Below are positions 33,355 through 42,085 of a stretch of 64,000 nucleotides of DNA, in pieces. The DNA is from Streptomyces longisporoflavus (lineage in GTDB: Bacteria; Actinomycetota; Actinomycetes; Streptomycetales; Streptomycetaceae): positions 248,001-312,000 of the forward strand of contig NZ_BMTR01000002.1 in NCBI RefSeq assembly GCF_014649775.1. Direction: 5' to 3'. Both the position numbers and the translations under genes were made by a program. The stretch's first letter is position 1; every line of letters begins with the position of its first letter. The notes below the pieces were generated by a model, which saw only the letters and a program-made list of their open reading frames with translations, had not been told where the DNA came from and ran no database searches.

Positions 33355-34380
33355 ATGACGCGACGACTTGCCCAAGTTGCGAAGAAGGTGGGAGTCAGCG
33401 AGGCGACGGTCAGCCGAGTCCTCAACGACAAGCCCGGCGTCTCCGACGCGACACGACAGTCCGTACTGACGGCACTGGACGTCCTCGGATACGAGAGGCC
33501 CACGCAGCTGCGCGGAGAGCGCGCCCGGCTCGTCGGTCTGGTCCTGCCGGAGCTGCAGAACCCGATCTTCCCCGCCTTCGCCGAGGTCATCGGGGGCGCG
33601 CTCGCCCAGCAGGGACTCACGCCAGTCCTTTGCACGCAGACCAGGGGCGGCGTCTCCGAGGCCGACTACGTGAACCTCCTGCTCCAACAGCACGTCTCCG
33701 GCGTGGTCTTCGCCGGAGGTCTCTTCGCGGAGGCCGACGCGCCGCACGACCACTACCGCCTGCTTGCGGACCGGAACATCCCGGTCGTCCTGCTCAACGC
33801 GTCGATCGAGGGCCTCGACTTCCCCTGCGTCGCCTGCGACGACGCCGTCGCCGTCGAACAGGCGTGGCGGCATCTCGCCTCGCTCGGGCACGAGCGGATC
33901 GGCCTGGTGCTCGGCCCCGCCGACCACATCCCCTCGCGCCGCAAGCTGGCGGCCGCCCGCGCGGCGGCCCGGGCCGCGGGCACGGAGCTGGCCGATGAGC
34001 ACGTCGAGCGGTCGATCTTCTCGCTGGAGGGCGGCCAGGCCGCCACCGCGCGTCTCCTGGAGCGGGGGGTCACCGGCATCGTGTGCGGAAGCGACCCGCT
34101 CGCCCTCGGCGCGATCAGGGCGGCCCGCCGCCGGGGGCTTTCCGTACCGGCGGACGTGTCCGTCGTCGGCTTCGACGACTCGGCCTTCATGACCTGCACG
34201 GAGCCGCCGCTGTCGACGGTGCGCCAGCCCATCGAGGCGATGGGCCGCGCGGCGGTCGATCTGCTGTGCGCCCAGATCCGCGGAACCCAGCCCCACCCCG
34301 GCGAGCTGCTCTTCGAACCCGAACTCGTCGTCCGCGGTTCGACCGCGCAGCGGGCGGTCGCGCAACTGCCGGCCGGCTGA
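33355..34380 (+). CDS. LacI-family regulator of the alpha-glucan locus
   Basis: A 341-residue LacI repressor: LAQVAKKVGVSEATVSRVLND (residues 5-25), hinge, and a sugar-binding domain (GLVLPELQNPIFPAFAEV; VVGFDDSAFMTCTEPPLSTVRQP). The ATG is immediately preceded by a leaderless-type promoter. It shares operator half-sites with the ABC-GH13 operon and sits beside the GH87-like gene, so it is the probable switch of the locus, induced by an imported glucan fragment. Confidence 0.9.
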   Translation: MTRRLAQVAKKVGVSEATVSRVLNDKPGVSDATRQSVLTALDVLGYERPTQLRGERARLVGLVLPELQNPIFPAFAEVIGGALAQQGLTPVLCTQTRGGVSEADYVNLLLQQHVSGVVFAGGLFAEADAPHDHYRLLADRNIPVVLLNASIEGLDFPCVACDDAVAVEQAWRHLASLGHERIGLVLGPADHIPSRRKLAAARAAARAAGTELADEHVERSIFSLEGGQAATARLLERGVTGIVCGSDPLALGAIRAARRRGLSVPADVSVVGFDDSAFMTCTEPPLSTVRQPIEAMGRAAVDLLCAQIRGTQPHPGELLFEPELVVRGSTAQRAVAQLPAG

Positions 34381-34454
34381 CCGCGGCGTTGCCGCGTGTT
34401 GCCGATCCCCCTCGGATGAGTGAAGTCTTCCAGCAGAAGGGGGAGCGCGCGGGG

Positions 34455-35666
34455 ATGTGCTGTGTCGACGGCCGTGCGGGGTGCTGTCGTCCATGCATGC
34501 GCAGCAGCAATCGGCAGTACCTCGTGTCCGTGGATCATCTGCGTGCCTACGCTGCCGTGCTCGTGCTCCTCTGCCACGGAACGCAGATGATCTCTCCCTT
34601 CCTCAGGGAGACCCCGAACAGCGATCCGCGCGGCTGGCTGTACACGGAGAACCCGCTGGGCACTCTGGTGCTGGAAGGCCATACCGGAGTGGCCCTCTTC
34701 ATGGTGCTGTCCGGATTCATCTTCACCATCGGCACCCTGGGCAAGGACGTCCACTACGGCCGCTTCCTGGGCAACCGGGTCTTGCGGATCTTTCCGCTCT
34801 ACATCGCGTTGATCATCCTGGGTGTCGGCGCGCACAAGCAGGGCGCGGACCTGCCGGCCGTAGTCCAGTCCCTGGCCGGTCTCGGGAACCTGCCCGGGTC
34901 CCTCAATTTGGGGGCGGTGTCGAAGATGTGGTGGGCCATCGCGGTAGAGCTCCAGTTCTACCTGCTGTTCCCGCTGTTCAGCAGGATGCTCACCAAGCAC
35001 GGGCCCACGGCTCTGTTCAAGCTCCTGGCCGCCATCGCCGTGCTCCGCACCCTGGTGTGGGCCTCGGCCACCGGCAGCATCAACGTGAACTCGATGCTCT
35101 ACTACAGTCTCGCGGGCAGGATCGACCAGTTCCTGCTTGGCATGGTGGCCGCCTGGTTCTTCGTGCACCACCGGGAACGGTTCCAGGGCCTTCTGAAGGT
35201 GGCCGTCGCCACGACCATGGTCACCGGCGCGGTATGGGCCTTCAACCAGACCCACTCCTTCCAGGAAGGGCACGCCGCGCGTCTGCTCTGGGTCGACGTC
35301 GAAGGAGCCCTGTGGTCCCTGGTGGTGCTGACCTATGTGGCCACCGTCTCCTCGACGGGCCTCGTGTCCAGGGGCATCGCCAAGGTCGGCGAAATGAGCT
35401 TCTCCGTCTACCTGCTCCACTACATGATCATCACCGCGCTGATCTCACGCCACTGGTGGTTCGAGCCGACGGGGCGCCCGGTGGTGGACGCCTTCCTCAC
35501 CGCGACCGCGGCAGTCCTGCCCATCACACTGGCCGCGGCCGTGGTCACGTACAACGGCATCGAACGCCCCTTCCTCCGCTGGCGTCGCGCCTACCTTCTG
35601 CCGGACCAGCCCAAGACCGCGGCAGAGGCCCCGGCCCCCAAGACGGCACTCGTATCACCCCGGTAA
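34455..35666 (+). CDS. Acyltransferase 3 family membrane protein
   Basis: About 403 residues with ten or so membrane helices. It belongs to the acyltransferase-3/OafA family, which moves acetyl or other acyl groups onto sugars, lipids or antibiotics at the membrane. The opening VDHLRAYAAVLVLLCHG carries the family's helix-1 histidine, and MWWAIAVELQFYLLFPL is the signature WxLxxExxFYLxxP region. Start uncertain: ATG 34455 has AAGGGGGAG upstream but gives a cysteine-rich N-terminus; 34416 and 34497 are in frame too. It stands alone; target unknown. Confidence 0.82.
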   Translation: MCCVDGRAGCCRPCMRSSNRQYLVSVDHLRAYAAVLVLLCHGTQMISPFLRETPNSDPRGWLYTENPLGTLVLEGHTGVALFMVLSGFIFTIGTLGKDVHYGRFLGNRVLRIFPLYIALIILGVGAHKQGADLPAVVQSLAGLGNLPGSLNLGAVSKMWWAIAVELQFYLLFPLFSRMLTKHGPTALFKLLAAIAVLRTLVWASATGSINVNSMLYYSLAGRIDQFLLGMVAAWFFVHHRERFQGLLKVAVATTMVTGAVWAFNQTHSFQEGHAARLLWVDVEGALWSLVVLTYVATVSSTGLVSRGIAKVGEMSFSVYLLHYMIITALISRHWWFEPTGRPVVDAFLTATAAVLPITLAAAVVTYNGIERPFLRWRRAYLLPDQPKTAAEAPAPKTALVSPR

Positions 35667-35779
35667 CCGGGCCTTCTCCGTCCTCTCGCGTATTAACCTT
35701 GTCAACTCAGCCCTGCAACCGCCCAGTTGGTGAGCGTGATCCGCTCCCGGGAGGCCGATGGAGCGACGGAGGAGCACCT

Positions 35780-36793
35780 GTGGACCCGGTCCTTGAACCC
35801 TCGGTGGCCGGCGCGCTCGCCGCCGCCGGCGTCGCCGCGGACGATGTCGCGAAGTGCGCGCCGTTGACCGGGGGCACCTACAACACGGTGCGGCGGGTGA
35901 CGCTGCGGGACGGGCGGCGCTGGGTCGTGAAGGTGCCGCCCTCCGGCAGCGGCGCGCCGTCACTTTCGTACGAGCACGATCTGCTGCGCGGCGAGAGCGT
36001 GTACTACGGTGCCGCGGCCGCCGTGCACCGGGCGCCGGTACCGCAGGTGGTGCACGCGGGGCTCGACGGTGAGCTGTCGGAGGTGTCCCACCTCGTCATG
36101 ACCGAGCGCCCCGGGATCCCGTGGCACATGGTCGACGCAGAGCTGACCGCCGAGGAACGCGGGCGGCTGCGGCGGGAGTTGGGCGGAATCGTCGCCCGGC
36201 TGAACGCCGTGACGGGGGACGGGTTCGGGTACCCCTCCGGCGTGTTCGGGCCGCCCGCGGCGACCTGGCGCGAAGCCTTCACCGCCATGACGCGGGCCGT
36301 GCTCCACGACGCCCGGCGTTATGACGCACGTCTGCCGCGTCCCGTACCGGACGTGCGCGAGATACTCGCGTCGGCTGACGGCGTCCTCGACGAGGTCACC
36401 CGGCCCGCGCTCGTCCACTTCGACCTGTGGCAGGGCAACCTGCTGCTCGACGGCGCTCCCGGCGCCCGCACCATCGGCGGTGTCGTCGACGGGGAGCGCA
36501 TGTTCTGGGGCGACCCGGTCGCCGAGTTGGTCTCGCTCGCCCTGTTCGACGACATCGAGGAGGACGAAGCGCTCCTGGCCGGATACGCCGGGGCCGGCGG
36601 GGACGTGCGGTTCACCGAATCCGTACGGCTGCGCCTGAATCTGTACCGCTGCTACCTCTACCTGATCATGCTGGTCGAGGTGGTCCCGCGCCGCTACTCG
36701 CGCGAGCAGCGGTCGCGGGCCTGGCGGCACGCGGGGCACGGTCTGACACAGGCGCTCATCGCCGTGCAGGAGGCCACCGGCAGCAGGCTGTGA
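35780..36793 (+). CDS. Phosphotransferase (APH/fructosamine-kinase fold)
   Basis: A 337-residue protein-kinase-fold phosphotransferase. The P-loop-like TGGTYNTVRRV and lysine of WVVKVPP (about residue 54) bind ATP; the catalytic loop is LVHFDLWQGNLLL and the metal-binding aspartate lies in GVVDGERMFWGDP. This is the aminoglycoside-phosphotransferase/fructosamine-kinase superfamily, whose members phosphorylate antibiotics, sugars or glycated amines. GTG 35780 is chosen for its GGAGGAG ribosome site. Substrate unknown; convergent with a HAD gene. Confidence 0.83.
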   Translation: MDPVLEPSVAGALAAAGVAADDVAKCAPLTGGTYNTVRRVTLRDGRRWVVKVPPSGSGAPSLSYEHDLLRGESVYYGAAAAVHRAPVPQVVHAGLDGELSEVSHLVMTERPGIPWHMVDAELTAEERGRLRRELGGIVARLNAVTGDGFGYPSGVFGPPAATWREAFTAMTRAVLHDARRYDARLPRPVPDVREILASADGVLDEVTRPALVHFDLWQGNLLLDGAPGARTIGGVVDGERMFWGDPVAELVSLALFDDIEEDEALLAGYAGAGGDVRFTESVRLRLNLYRCYLYLIMLVEVVPRRYSREQRSRAWRHAGHGLTQALIAVQEATGSRL

Positions 36794-36850
36794 CGGTACG
36801 ACCGGCCTCCCCCGTGCCGCCGCCTCTCCTGACCTGATCCGACGACGCCC

Positions 36851-37561
36851 CTACGCGGCCGCCAGTCCCGCGGCCAGTTCGTCCAGGCTCTGTGCCCGCC
36901 AGTCGAAGCGGTCGGTGCTCCGCGGCGGGTCCCCGACCGGCCGCCGCACATAGGCGGTTCGCATGCCGGCCGCGCGGGCTCCGCGAAGATCCCACGCGTG
37001 GGCGGCGACCATCAGCACCCGCTCGGGCGGGCAGCCGGTCGCGTCGATCGCCAGCCGGTAGACCTCCGGGGCCGGCTTGTAGGCGCGGGCGTCCTCGGCC
37101 GACAGGGCCTGGTGCCAGCGCAGCCCGGCGTGTGCGTTCAGTCGCAGCAGAGCCTTACGGCTGGCATGGGAAAGCCCCAGTACGGGAAACGCCCCCGCCA
37201 GGCGCGCGAGCCCGGCGACCGAGTCCTCCCAGGGCGTGAGGCGCTCCGCCGCCCTGGCCAGGCGGGTGACGGCCGCGGGATCGGTGAGGCCGGCATGCGC
37301 GGCCACGCGCTCCGCCGCCTCGCGGTCGATGACCTCGCTGTTGGCGTACGCCCGGCTCCCCTCCCCCATGCGCCGCTGCTCGCCTTCGACATGGTCCCGC
37401 CATGCCGTGAGCAGACGGTCGACCGTCGCTCCGTCGGGGGTCTCGCCGGACGCGGAGACCGCCTCGACCACGGCCGCGCGCAGCCCTCCCGACTCGTCCA
37501 CCATCGTTCCGAGTACGTCGAAGACGACGGCCTCGATCCCGGCCTCGCTTGTCACGGACAT
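36851..37561 (-). CDS. HAD hydrolase, haloacid dehalogenase type II-like
   Basis: A 236-residue HAD-superfamily enzyme. The nucleophile motif is VVFDVLGTMVDE, motif II is LGLSHASRKAL, and motif III/IV are KPAPEVY and VAAHAWDLRGARAAG. This fits the L-2-haloacid dehalogenase branch, though its motif I reads DVLGTMVDE in place of the usual DxFGTLxDW; dehalogenase activity is therefore unproven and a phosphatase is possible. It is divergent from a CGNR regulator with two GTCACC-type dyads between, which probably control it. Confidence 0.83.
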   Translation of the reverse strand: MSVTSEAGIEAVVFDVLGTMVDESGGLRAAVVEAVSASGETPDGATVDRLLTAWRDHVEGEQRRMGEGSRAYANSEVIDREAAERVAAHAGLTDPAAVTRLARAAERLTPWEDSVAGLARLAGAFPVLGLSHASRKALLRLNAHAGLRWHQALSAEDARAYKPAPEVYRLAIDATGCPPERVLMVAAHAWDLRGARAAGMRTAYVRRPVGDPPRSTDRFDWRAQSLDELAAGLAAA

Positions 37562-37589
37562 CCGCTCCCCACCCCGCCCTCCCGCTCGG

Positions 37590-37652
37590 CGTCACCGGTT
37601 CAACAGGTGACGAGTGTTGCCCGGCCGGGCGTCACCGGTCAAGATGGTGACG
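37590..37652. promoter_or_regulatory. Two operators CGTCACC-N9-GGTGACG
   Basis: Identical 7-9-7 dyads at 37590-37612 and 37630-37652, exactly 40 bases apart, fill the gap between the divergent HAD and CGNR genes. The second reaches the first base of the CGNR start codon. Confidence 0.75.
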
Positions 37653-38191
37653 TGCAATTCGCCTTCATGAGCGGCAACCCCGCCCTGGACCTGGTCGCCA
37701 CCGTGGAGAGCCGCCACGACCGGCCCGCCGACCTCCTGACCACCCCCTCCGACCTCGAGCAGTGGGTCCTCGCCTGCGAGGAACTGCCCGACCAAGTGAC
37801 CGCCGACCCGGCCACGTTCGCCTCCGCCCTGCTACTCCGCGAGGCCATCCACCGGCTCGCCCTGGACCGCATGCAGGGCCGCCACTACGGCCCGGCCGAC
37901 CTGGACGTCCTCAACAACGCCGCCGCCGGGCCGCCTCCCACCGCCCGGCTCAGCGACACGGGCCTGCACCTGCACGGCGACCTGCCCTCCGCACTGGCTC
38001 ACGTCGCCCGCCGAGCCATCACCCTGCTCGCCGACCACGACAACTGCCTCAAGGAATGCAGCCGACCGAGCTGCTCCCGCCTCTACCTCGACCGCTCGCG
38101 CGGCGCCCGCCGCAATTGGTGCGGCATGCAGGCCTGCGGCAACCGCGTCAAAGCCGCCGCCTACCGCGCCCGAAAGCACAGCACGCCGTGA
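37652..38191 (+). CDS. CGNR zinc-finger regulator (ABATE domain)
   Basis: A 179-residue probable regulator. An ABATE (stress-response) domain opens with SGNPALDLVATVESR, and a C-terminal CGNR zinc finger (CSRPSCSRLYLDRSRGARR, then WCGMQACGNRVKA) supplies four cysteines and the DNA-binding part. GTG 37652 overlaps the second of two dyads, so the transcript is probably leaderless and self-repressed. It likely controls the divergent HAD enzyme. Tail-to-tail with a serine hydrolase 22 bases away. Confidence 0.82.
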   Translation: MQFAFMSGNPALDLVATVESRHDRPADLLTTPSDLEQWVLACEELPDQVTADPATFASALLLREAIHRLALDRMQGRHYGPADLDVLNNAAAGPPPTARLSDTGLHLHGDLPSALAHVARRAITLLADHDNCLKECSRPSCSRLYLDRSRGARRNWCGMQACGNRVKAAAYRARKHSTP

Positions 38192-38213
38192 CCCGGCCAC
38201 CCCCGATGACCAC

Positions 38214-39413
38214 TCAGCCCTGACAGAACTCGGCCTCGACAGCCGCGTCCTCCAGCTTCTGCTCGCCCCAGTCGCCGTTGCGGTTCATGGTCATCACGTG
38301 CCGGCCGTCCGCCGAAGCCACCGTCCTGGTCGCGGATCCGGGGATCATGCCGCCGTGGCCCCACACCCAGCAGTCCTCGGCGAGCTTGAAATGCCGGATG
38401 CCCGGGCCGTAGCCGTCCTCGGGACCGCCGTGCCCCTTGTCGCCGTCCACCGGCACCGCGTCGAGCAACTCCCGCTGCTGGGCGGCGGGGAGCAGCTTGC
38501 CGCCAAGGAGCTCCGACAGGAAGGTGTTCACGTCGCCGACGGTCGAGATCATCTGGCCGGCGGAGAAGGCCACCGTGGGGCTGAACTCCGTGACGTCGTA
38601 CACCCCGGGCCGCGGCCCGTCCGCGAAGAGCGTGGAGTAGTGCGTCGCATGCGGTGCGGGGAGCCGGGGCGAGGCGCCGGGCACCCGGGTGCCGTGCAGG
38701 GCGAGCGGTTCGATGATCAGGCGCTCGACCGCCTTCTCGTAGCTGCCGCGGGTGACCTTCTCGATGATCATTCCGGCGAGTATGTAGTTGGTGTCGGAGT
38801 AGTCCCACTCTCCCGGCTCGCCGGGCCTGCTGCCCTGCTCCGGCTGGAAGTTGGGCGGATGGGCGAGAGCTATGTCCACCAGATCGGTGGGGGCCCACCG
38901 GTTGTAACGGTTCTTGTCGAACTCCTCACCGGCGTACAGAGCACGGAACTTCTCGTCGCTGTTGTAGTCGAAGATCCCGCTGGTGTGGTTGAGCAGATGC
39001 CGCACGGTGATGGCGCCCGGCCGGTAACCCTTGGCGCGCACCACGCCGGGCAGCCATTTCTCGAGGCTGTCGTCCAGCGAGAGTTTTCCTTTGGCCTCGA
39101 GCTTGAGCAGGACCGTGGCGGTGAAGGTCTTGGTCACGCTGGCGATGCGGAACTTCTCTTCGATGCTGCGCGGGTGGCCGGTGGAAAGGTCACTGACACC
39201 CGCCCGCCCGTTCCACTCCCGGTGGCCGTCGCGCACGCCGGCGATCACACCCGGCGTGCCCTGCTCCACGATGTCGTTCAGTGCTGCCTGCGTCCGCTCA
39301 GGTAATCGCGGACTTTCGCGGCGGGATTCGGCGACGGCAGGCACGGCGACAAGAAGCGAAGCCACCACGGCAAAGACGGCTGACAGACGGCGCGTTGACC
39401 GGAATTTACTCAT
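38214..39413 (-). CDS. Secreted serine hydrolase (class C beta-lactamase/DD-peptidase fold)
   Basis: A 399-residue penicillin-binding-protein-like hydrolase with a signal peptide (RRLSAVFAVVASLLVAVPAVA). Catalytic S92 and K95 lie in ASVTKTF, the tyrosine of the YxN motif in WDYSDTNYIL, and the third motif is WGHGGMIPG (HGG in place of KTG). This is the group of D-alanyl-D-alanine carboxypeptidases, esterases and beta-lactamase-related enzymes. It would act on cell-wall peptides or esters outside the cell. ATG 39413 is preferred over an upstream one because the signal peptide begins there. Confidence 0.88.
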   Translation of the reverse strand: MSKFRSTRRLSAVFAVVASLLVAVPAVAESRRESPRLPERTQAALNDIVEQGTPGVIAGVRDGHREWNGRAGVSDLSTGHPRSIEEKFRIASVTKTFTATVLLKLEAKGKLSLDDSLEKWLPGVVRAKGYRPGAITVRHLLNHTSGIFDYNSDEKFRALYAGEEFDKNRYNRWAPTDLVDIALAHPPNFQPEQGSRPGEPGEWDYSDTNYILAGMIIEKVTRGSYEKAVERLIIEPLALHGTRVPGASPRLPAPHATHYSTLFADGPRPGVYDVTEFSPTVAFSAGQMISTVGDVNTFLSELLGGKLLPAAQQRELLDAVPVDGDKGHGGPEDGYGPGIRHFKLAEDCWVWGHGGMIPGSATRTVASADGRHVMTMNRNGDWGEQKLEDAAVEAEFCQG

Positions 39414-39575
39414 GACAACAGCTGACCAGCCACGCACACCGTGCACCATCGGGGAAGCCCCGGAGATCGCTCGGGGACCGTCTCGGGGACCAGTCAGGGG
39501 TGCGCCTCGGGGTCGGCTTCGTATCGACCCGTCAGTCTCGCCGGTCTCGTCAATCCGTTCAGACCCGTCAGGCAG

Positions 39576-41156
39576 TCAGAGCGTGGCGAACACCCGCCGG
39601 AACAGGTCCAGGGCCTCATCGGCCCAGCCCAGGACGTTCAGGGCCGAACCCACGTTCGCCGGCGGCCGGTTGACCAGCGTGTCATGGCGGATGAGCCGGT
39701 CGAAGTCCACGAGGACCGGGCCCTGGCGGGGCGTGCTCGCGTCGGGGCGGAAGAACTGGACGCCCGCGAGCCGCATCACGTTGATCACCTCCTGGGCGAG
39801 AATCCCGTACCCGACCGTCGTGGGGTGCACACCGTCGAGCGAGAACAGCCCGCCGTCGGCGCGCCGTCCGTTCTTGCTCACGAGGAAGTGGGAGTTCGGC
39901 GGTGGCGACAGCGCCTGCAGCGCCGACGGCAGTGGATAGGGCTGCCACCAGTCCGGGCGCGCCAGCGGGTCCTCGGCGTACCGGCGCGACGCCAGCCGGT
40001 CCATCAGGCCGCTGGTCTCCAGCAGATACCAGTCCTTCCCCTTGATCCGGGCAGTCAGGACCGTCTCCGTGATCGCGTCGTTGTACGCGTCGATCGCGTC
40101 GTCCACCTGTCGCGCCTGCTCCGCGGTGATGTTCGGGTCCCTGCCCTTGTCGAAGTCGCTGTCCTTGATCCACGGCCGGGTGTAGTAGGGGAAGTAGCGC
40201 GAACCCGGCTCGGTCTTGCCCGCCACGCCGCGCGCCATCGGCGCGATGGTCACGTGCGGAACCGTGCACCAGATGACGTGGCGCGCCTTGATGCCGGCGA
40301 CCTGCGCGGCGACCTTGCGCAGCTCGGAGATGAAGTGCTTCGGCCGCCAGACGGTGAAGCGCCGCTTGCCGTCCAGGTCGTCGAAGCCGGAGTCCTCGCT
40401 CCACACCACACGGAGTTCGGTCACCGCCCGCAGCGCGTTGTTCGCACCGAGGAAGACGACCAGCGTCTCGATGCCGTGCGGGGAGCCGGAGCCGTCGGTG
40501 TCCTTGCCGAGCTCGGCCGCCGCCCCCAACTGGGTCAGGGCGCCCGCCGCTTCGGGCCGCGTGGGCAGCACCCGCAGGGCGGCGCGCTCCCCGGCGTTCT
40601 GCACGATCTGATTCACCAGATCGTCCTTGGGCACATCGAGCCGCTTGCGGCACTCGTCCGCCGACTTCGACAGCGCGTCGCGCAGGTCCCACCCGAACAC
40701 GGCAAGGTTGTGCATGATCGCCGTGGTCGAAGGCACCTTGCTGCCGGGCCCCCGCTCCCAGTAGTCCTCCACCCGGTCCATCACGTTGCGGGCCCGGAAC
40801 AGGGCGAGCGGCACCTCCCACCAGTCCACGGTCCGCCCGTAGCGGTCCTCCAGGTCGCGCAGGAAGAACTCGAGGTTGAACGGCATTCCGCCGAAGCCCC
40901 CGTAGAGGGGATAGCGGAAGCCGGAGGACCATCCCAGCTCGTGCGCGATGATCGCCGGATACGACAGCCCCGTGTTGAAGACGGCCGCGCTCTGGAACCC
41001 TTGCGTCAGCGAATCCCCCACCGCGACAAGGCGGTGGCGGGGAGCGCCGGCCCGGTTCGGACTGACCTCGACGCCCAGCTTCGGGTCGCTCACCGGCACC
41101 CGCGGGCTCTCGCGTTCGGGTGTCCGCGAGCTCGCACGTCGTACGGAATCGCGCAT
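39576..41156 (-). CDS. SGNH/GDSL-type hydrolase
   Basis: A 526-residue esterase-like protein. Block I is VAVGDSLTQGF (nucleophile serine), block III FLGANN, and block V DGVHPTTVGYGIL with the catalytic Asp and His. There is no signal peptide. It is twice as long as common SGNH esterases, with an extra region between blocks I and III (about residues 90-260) that I cannot assign. It has an AAGGGGGG ribosome site. Neighbours give no functional hint. Confidence 0.82.
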   Translation of the reverse strand: MRDSVRRASSRTPERESPRVPVSDPKLGVEVSPNRAGAPRHRLVAVGDSLTQGFQSAAVFNTGLSYPAIIAHELGWSSGFRYPLYGGFGGMPFNLEFFLRDLEDRYGRTVDWWEVPLALFRARNVMDRVEDYWERGPGSKVPSTTAIMHNLAVFGWDLRDALSKSADECRKRLDVPKDDLVNQIVQNAGERAALRVLPTRPEAAGALTQLGAAAELGKDTDGSGSPHGIETLVVFLGANNALRAVTELRVVWSEDSGFDDLDGKRRFTVWRPKHFISELRKVAAQVAGIKARHVIWCTVPHVTIAPMARGVAGKTEPGSRYFPYYTRPWIKDSDFDKGRDPNITAEQARQVDDAIDAYNDAITETVLTARIKGKDWYLLETSGLMDRLASRRYAEDPLARPDWWQPYPLPSALQALSPPPNSHFLVSKNGRRADGGLFSLDGVHPTTVGYGILAQEVINVMRLAGVQFFRPDASTPRQGPVLVDFDRLIRHDTLVNRPPANVGSALNVLGWADEALDLFRRVFATL

Positions 41157-41398
41157 GATTCCCCCCTTGGCGCCCCACGGCACACTGGCTGCGCCCTCAC
41201 GCGAGGCCAGTTCCTGCGTAGCAGAGCGCGGGCCCGGGCGGCAGTTCCCCGACGGGAGATACGCAGAACTCGGTGCGGCCCATGAGCTGGATCGCAGGGT
41301 CCGACTGTCACGGTTCACGGGTCCGGGGTGTCTCGACGGGCGTCTGCGGAGGGGAGCCGGGGGGCGCGCTGCGACGGGCGTCTGCGAGGGTGTCGGCC

Positions 41399-42004
41399 AT
41401 GGATTGCGCTTCGGACACCGGGCCCGGCCGCCACCACGGCACCGGCGCATGGCTGGCCCGGTTCGCCGGCCGGATGCTGGTGGTCTGCCCCGCGTGCGGC
41501 GGGCGTGCGCTGGTGGTTCCCCGGCCCGGCCTCCCCGCACCCAGGTACTTCAGTGAGCTGCAGTTCCAGCCACGGCGGCTGGCCTGCGCCGGGTGCGGGG
41601 CCGTTGCCGACTGGGAGCCCGAGGTGCGGGGCGCCGGTCTGGTCGGGGTCGTGCTGGGCGGCAGCGAGGACCCGTTCTTCCGGCGGCCGCTGTGGCTGCA
41701 GACCCGCTGCGCCGGCGAGATCCTGTGGGCCTACAACGAAGAGCACGCCGCCGAACTGTCCGCCTACGTAGGCGCCCGCTTGCGCGAACGCGACGGAGTG
41801 CGGCCGACCATGTCCATGTTCGCGCGGCTGCCGTCGTGGATGAAGAAGTCGCGGCATCGCTCCGCCGTCCTTGCCGGTCTGGAGACACTGCGGGTGCTGG
41901 CCGCGCGGTCGGATGCCGCCGACCGTTCCGACGCGGCGCACGAGCGCGGCGACCGGGCCCGGACGCGCGGCAGCCTGTATTTCCGCGGCGGCCCCTACGA
42001 GTGA
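41399..42004 (+). CDS. Zinc-ribbon protein
   Basis: A 201-residue soluble protein with a zinc ribbon made of VCPACGGRAL and LACAGCGAVADW (two CxxC pairs 30 residues apart), followed by a region with PFFRRPLWLQTRCAGEILWAYN. Proteins like this are common in Streptomyces and are often called TFIIB-type zinc-ribbon proteins; role unknown. ATG 41399 is preferred because GAGGG lies nine bases upstream. Followed 81 bases later by thpR on the same strand. Confidence 0.7.
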   Translation: MDCASDTGPGRHHGTGAWLARFAGRMLVVCPACGGRALVVPRPGLPAPRYFSELQFQPRRLACAGCGAVADWEPEVRGAGLVGVVLGGSEDPFFRRPLWLQTRCAGEILWAYNEEHAAELSAYVGARLRERDGVRPTMSMFARLPSWMKKSRHRSAVLAGLETLRVLAARSDAADRSDAAHERGDRARTRGSLYFRGGPYE

Positions 42005-42085
42005 GGGCGTGGTGACCCGTCCGTCGTCGGGATCAGGGCGGGGCCGGTGGCTGTCCGGTCGCCGGGATGCGGTACGAAGTCTTCT

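Noticed and set aside
31083..33635. An 850-residue minus-strand frame opposite the GH87-like gene
   Set aside because: Val/Asp/Arg-rich antisense translation of a well-supported secreted enzyme; no start signal or family.
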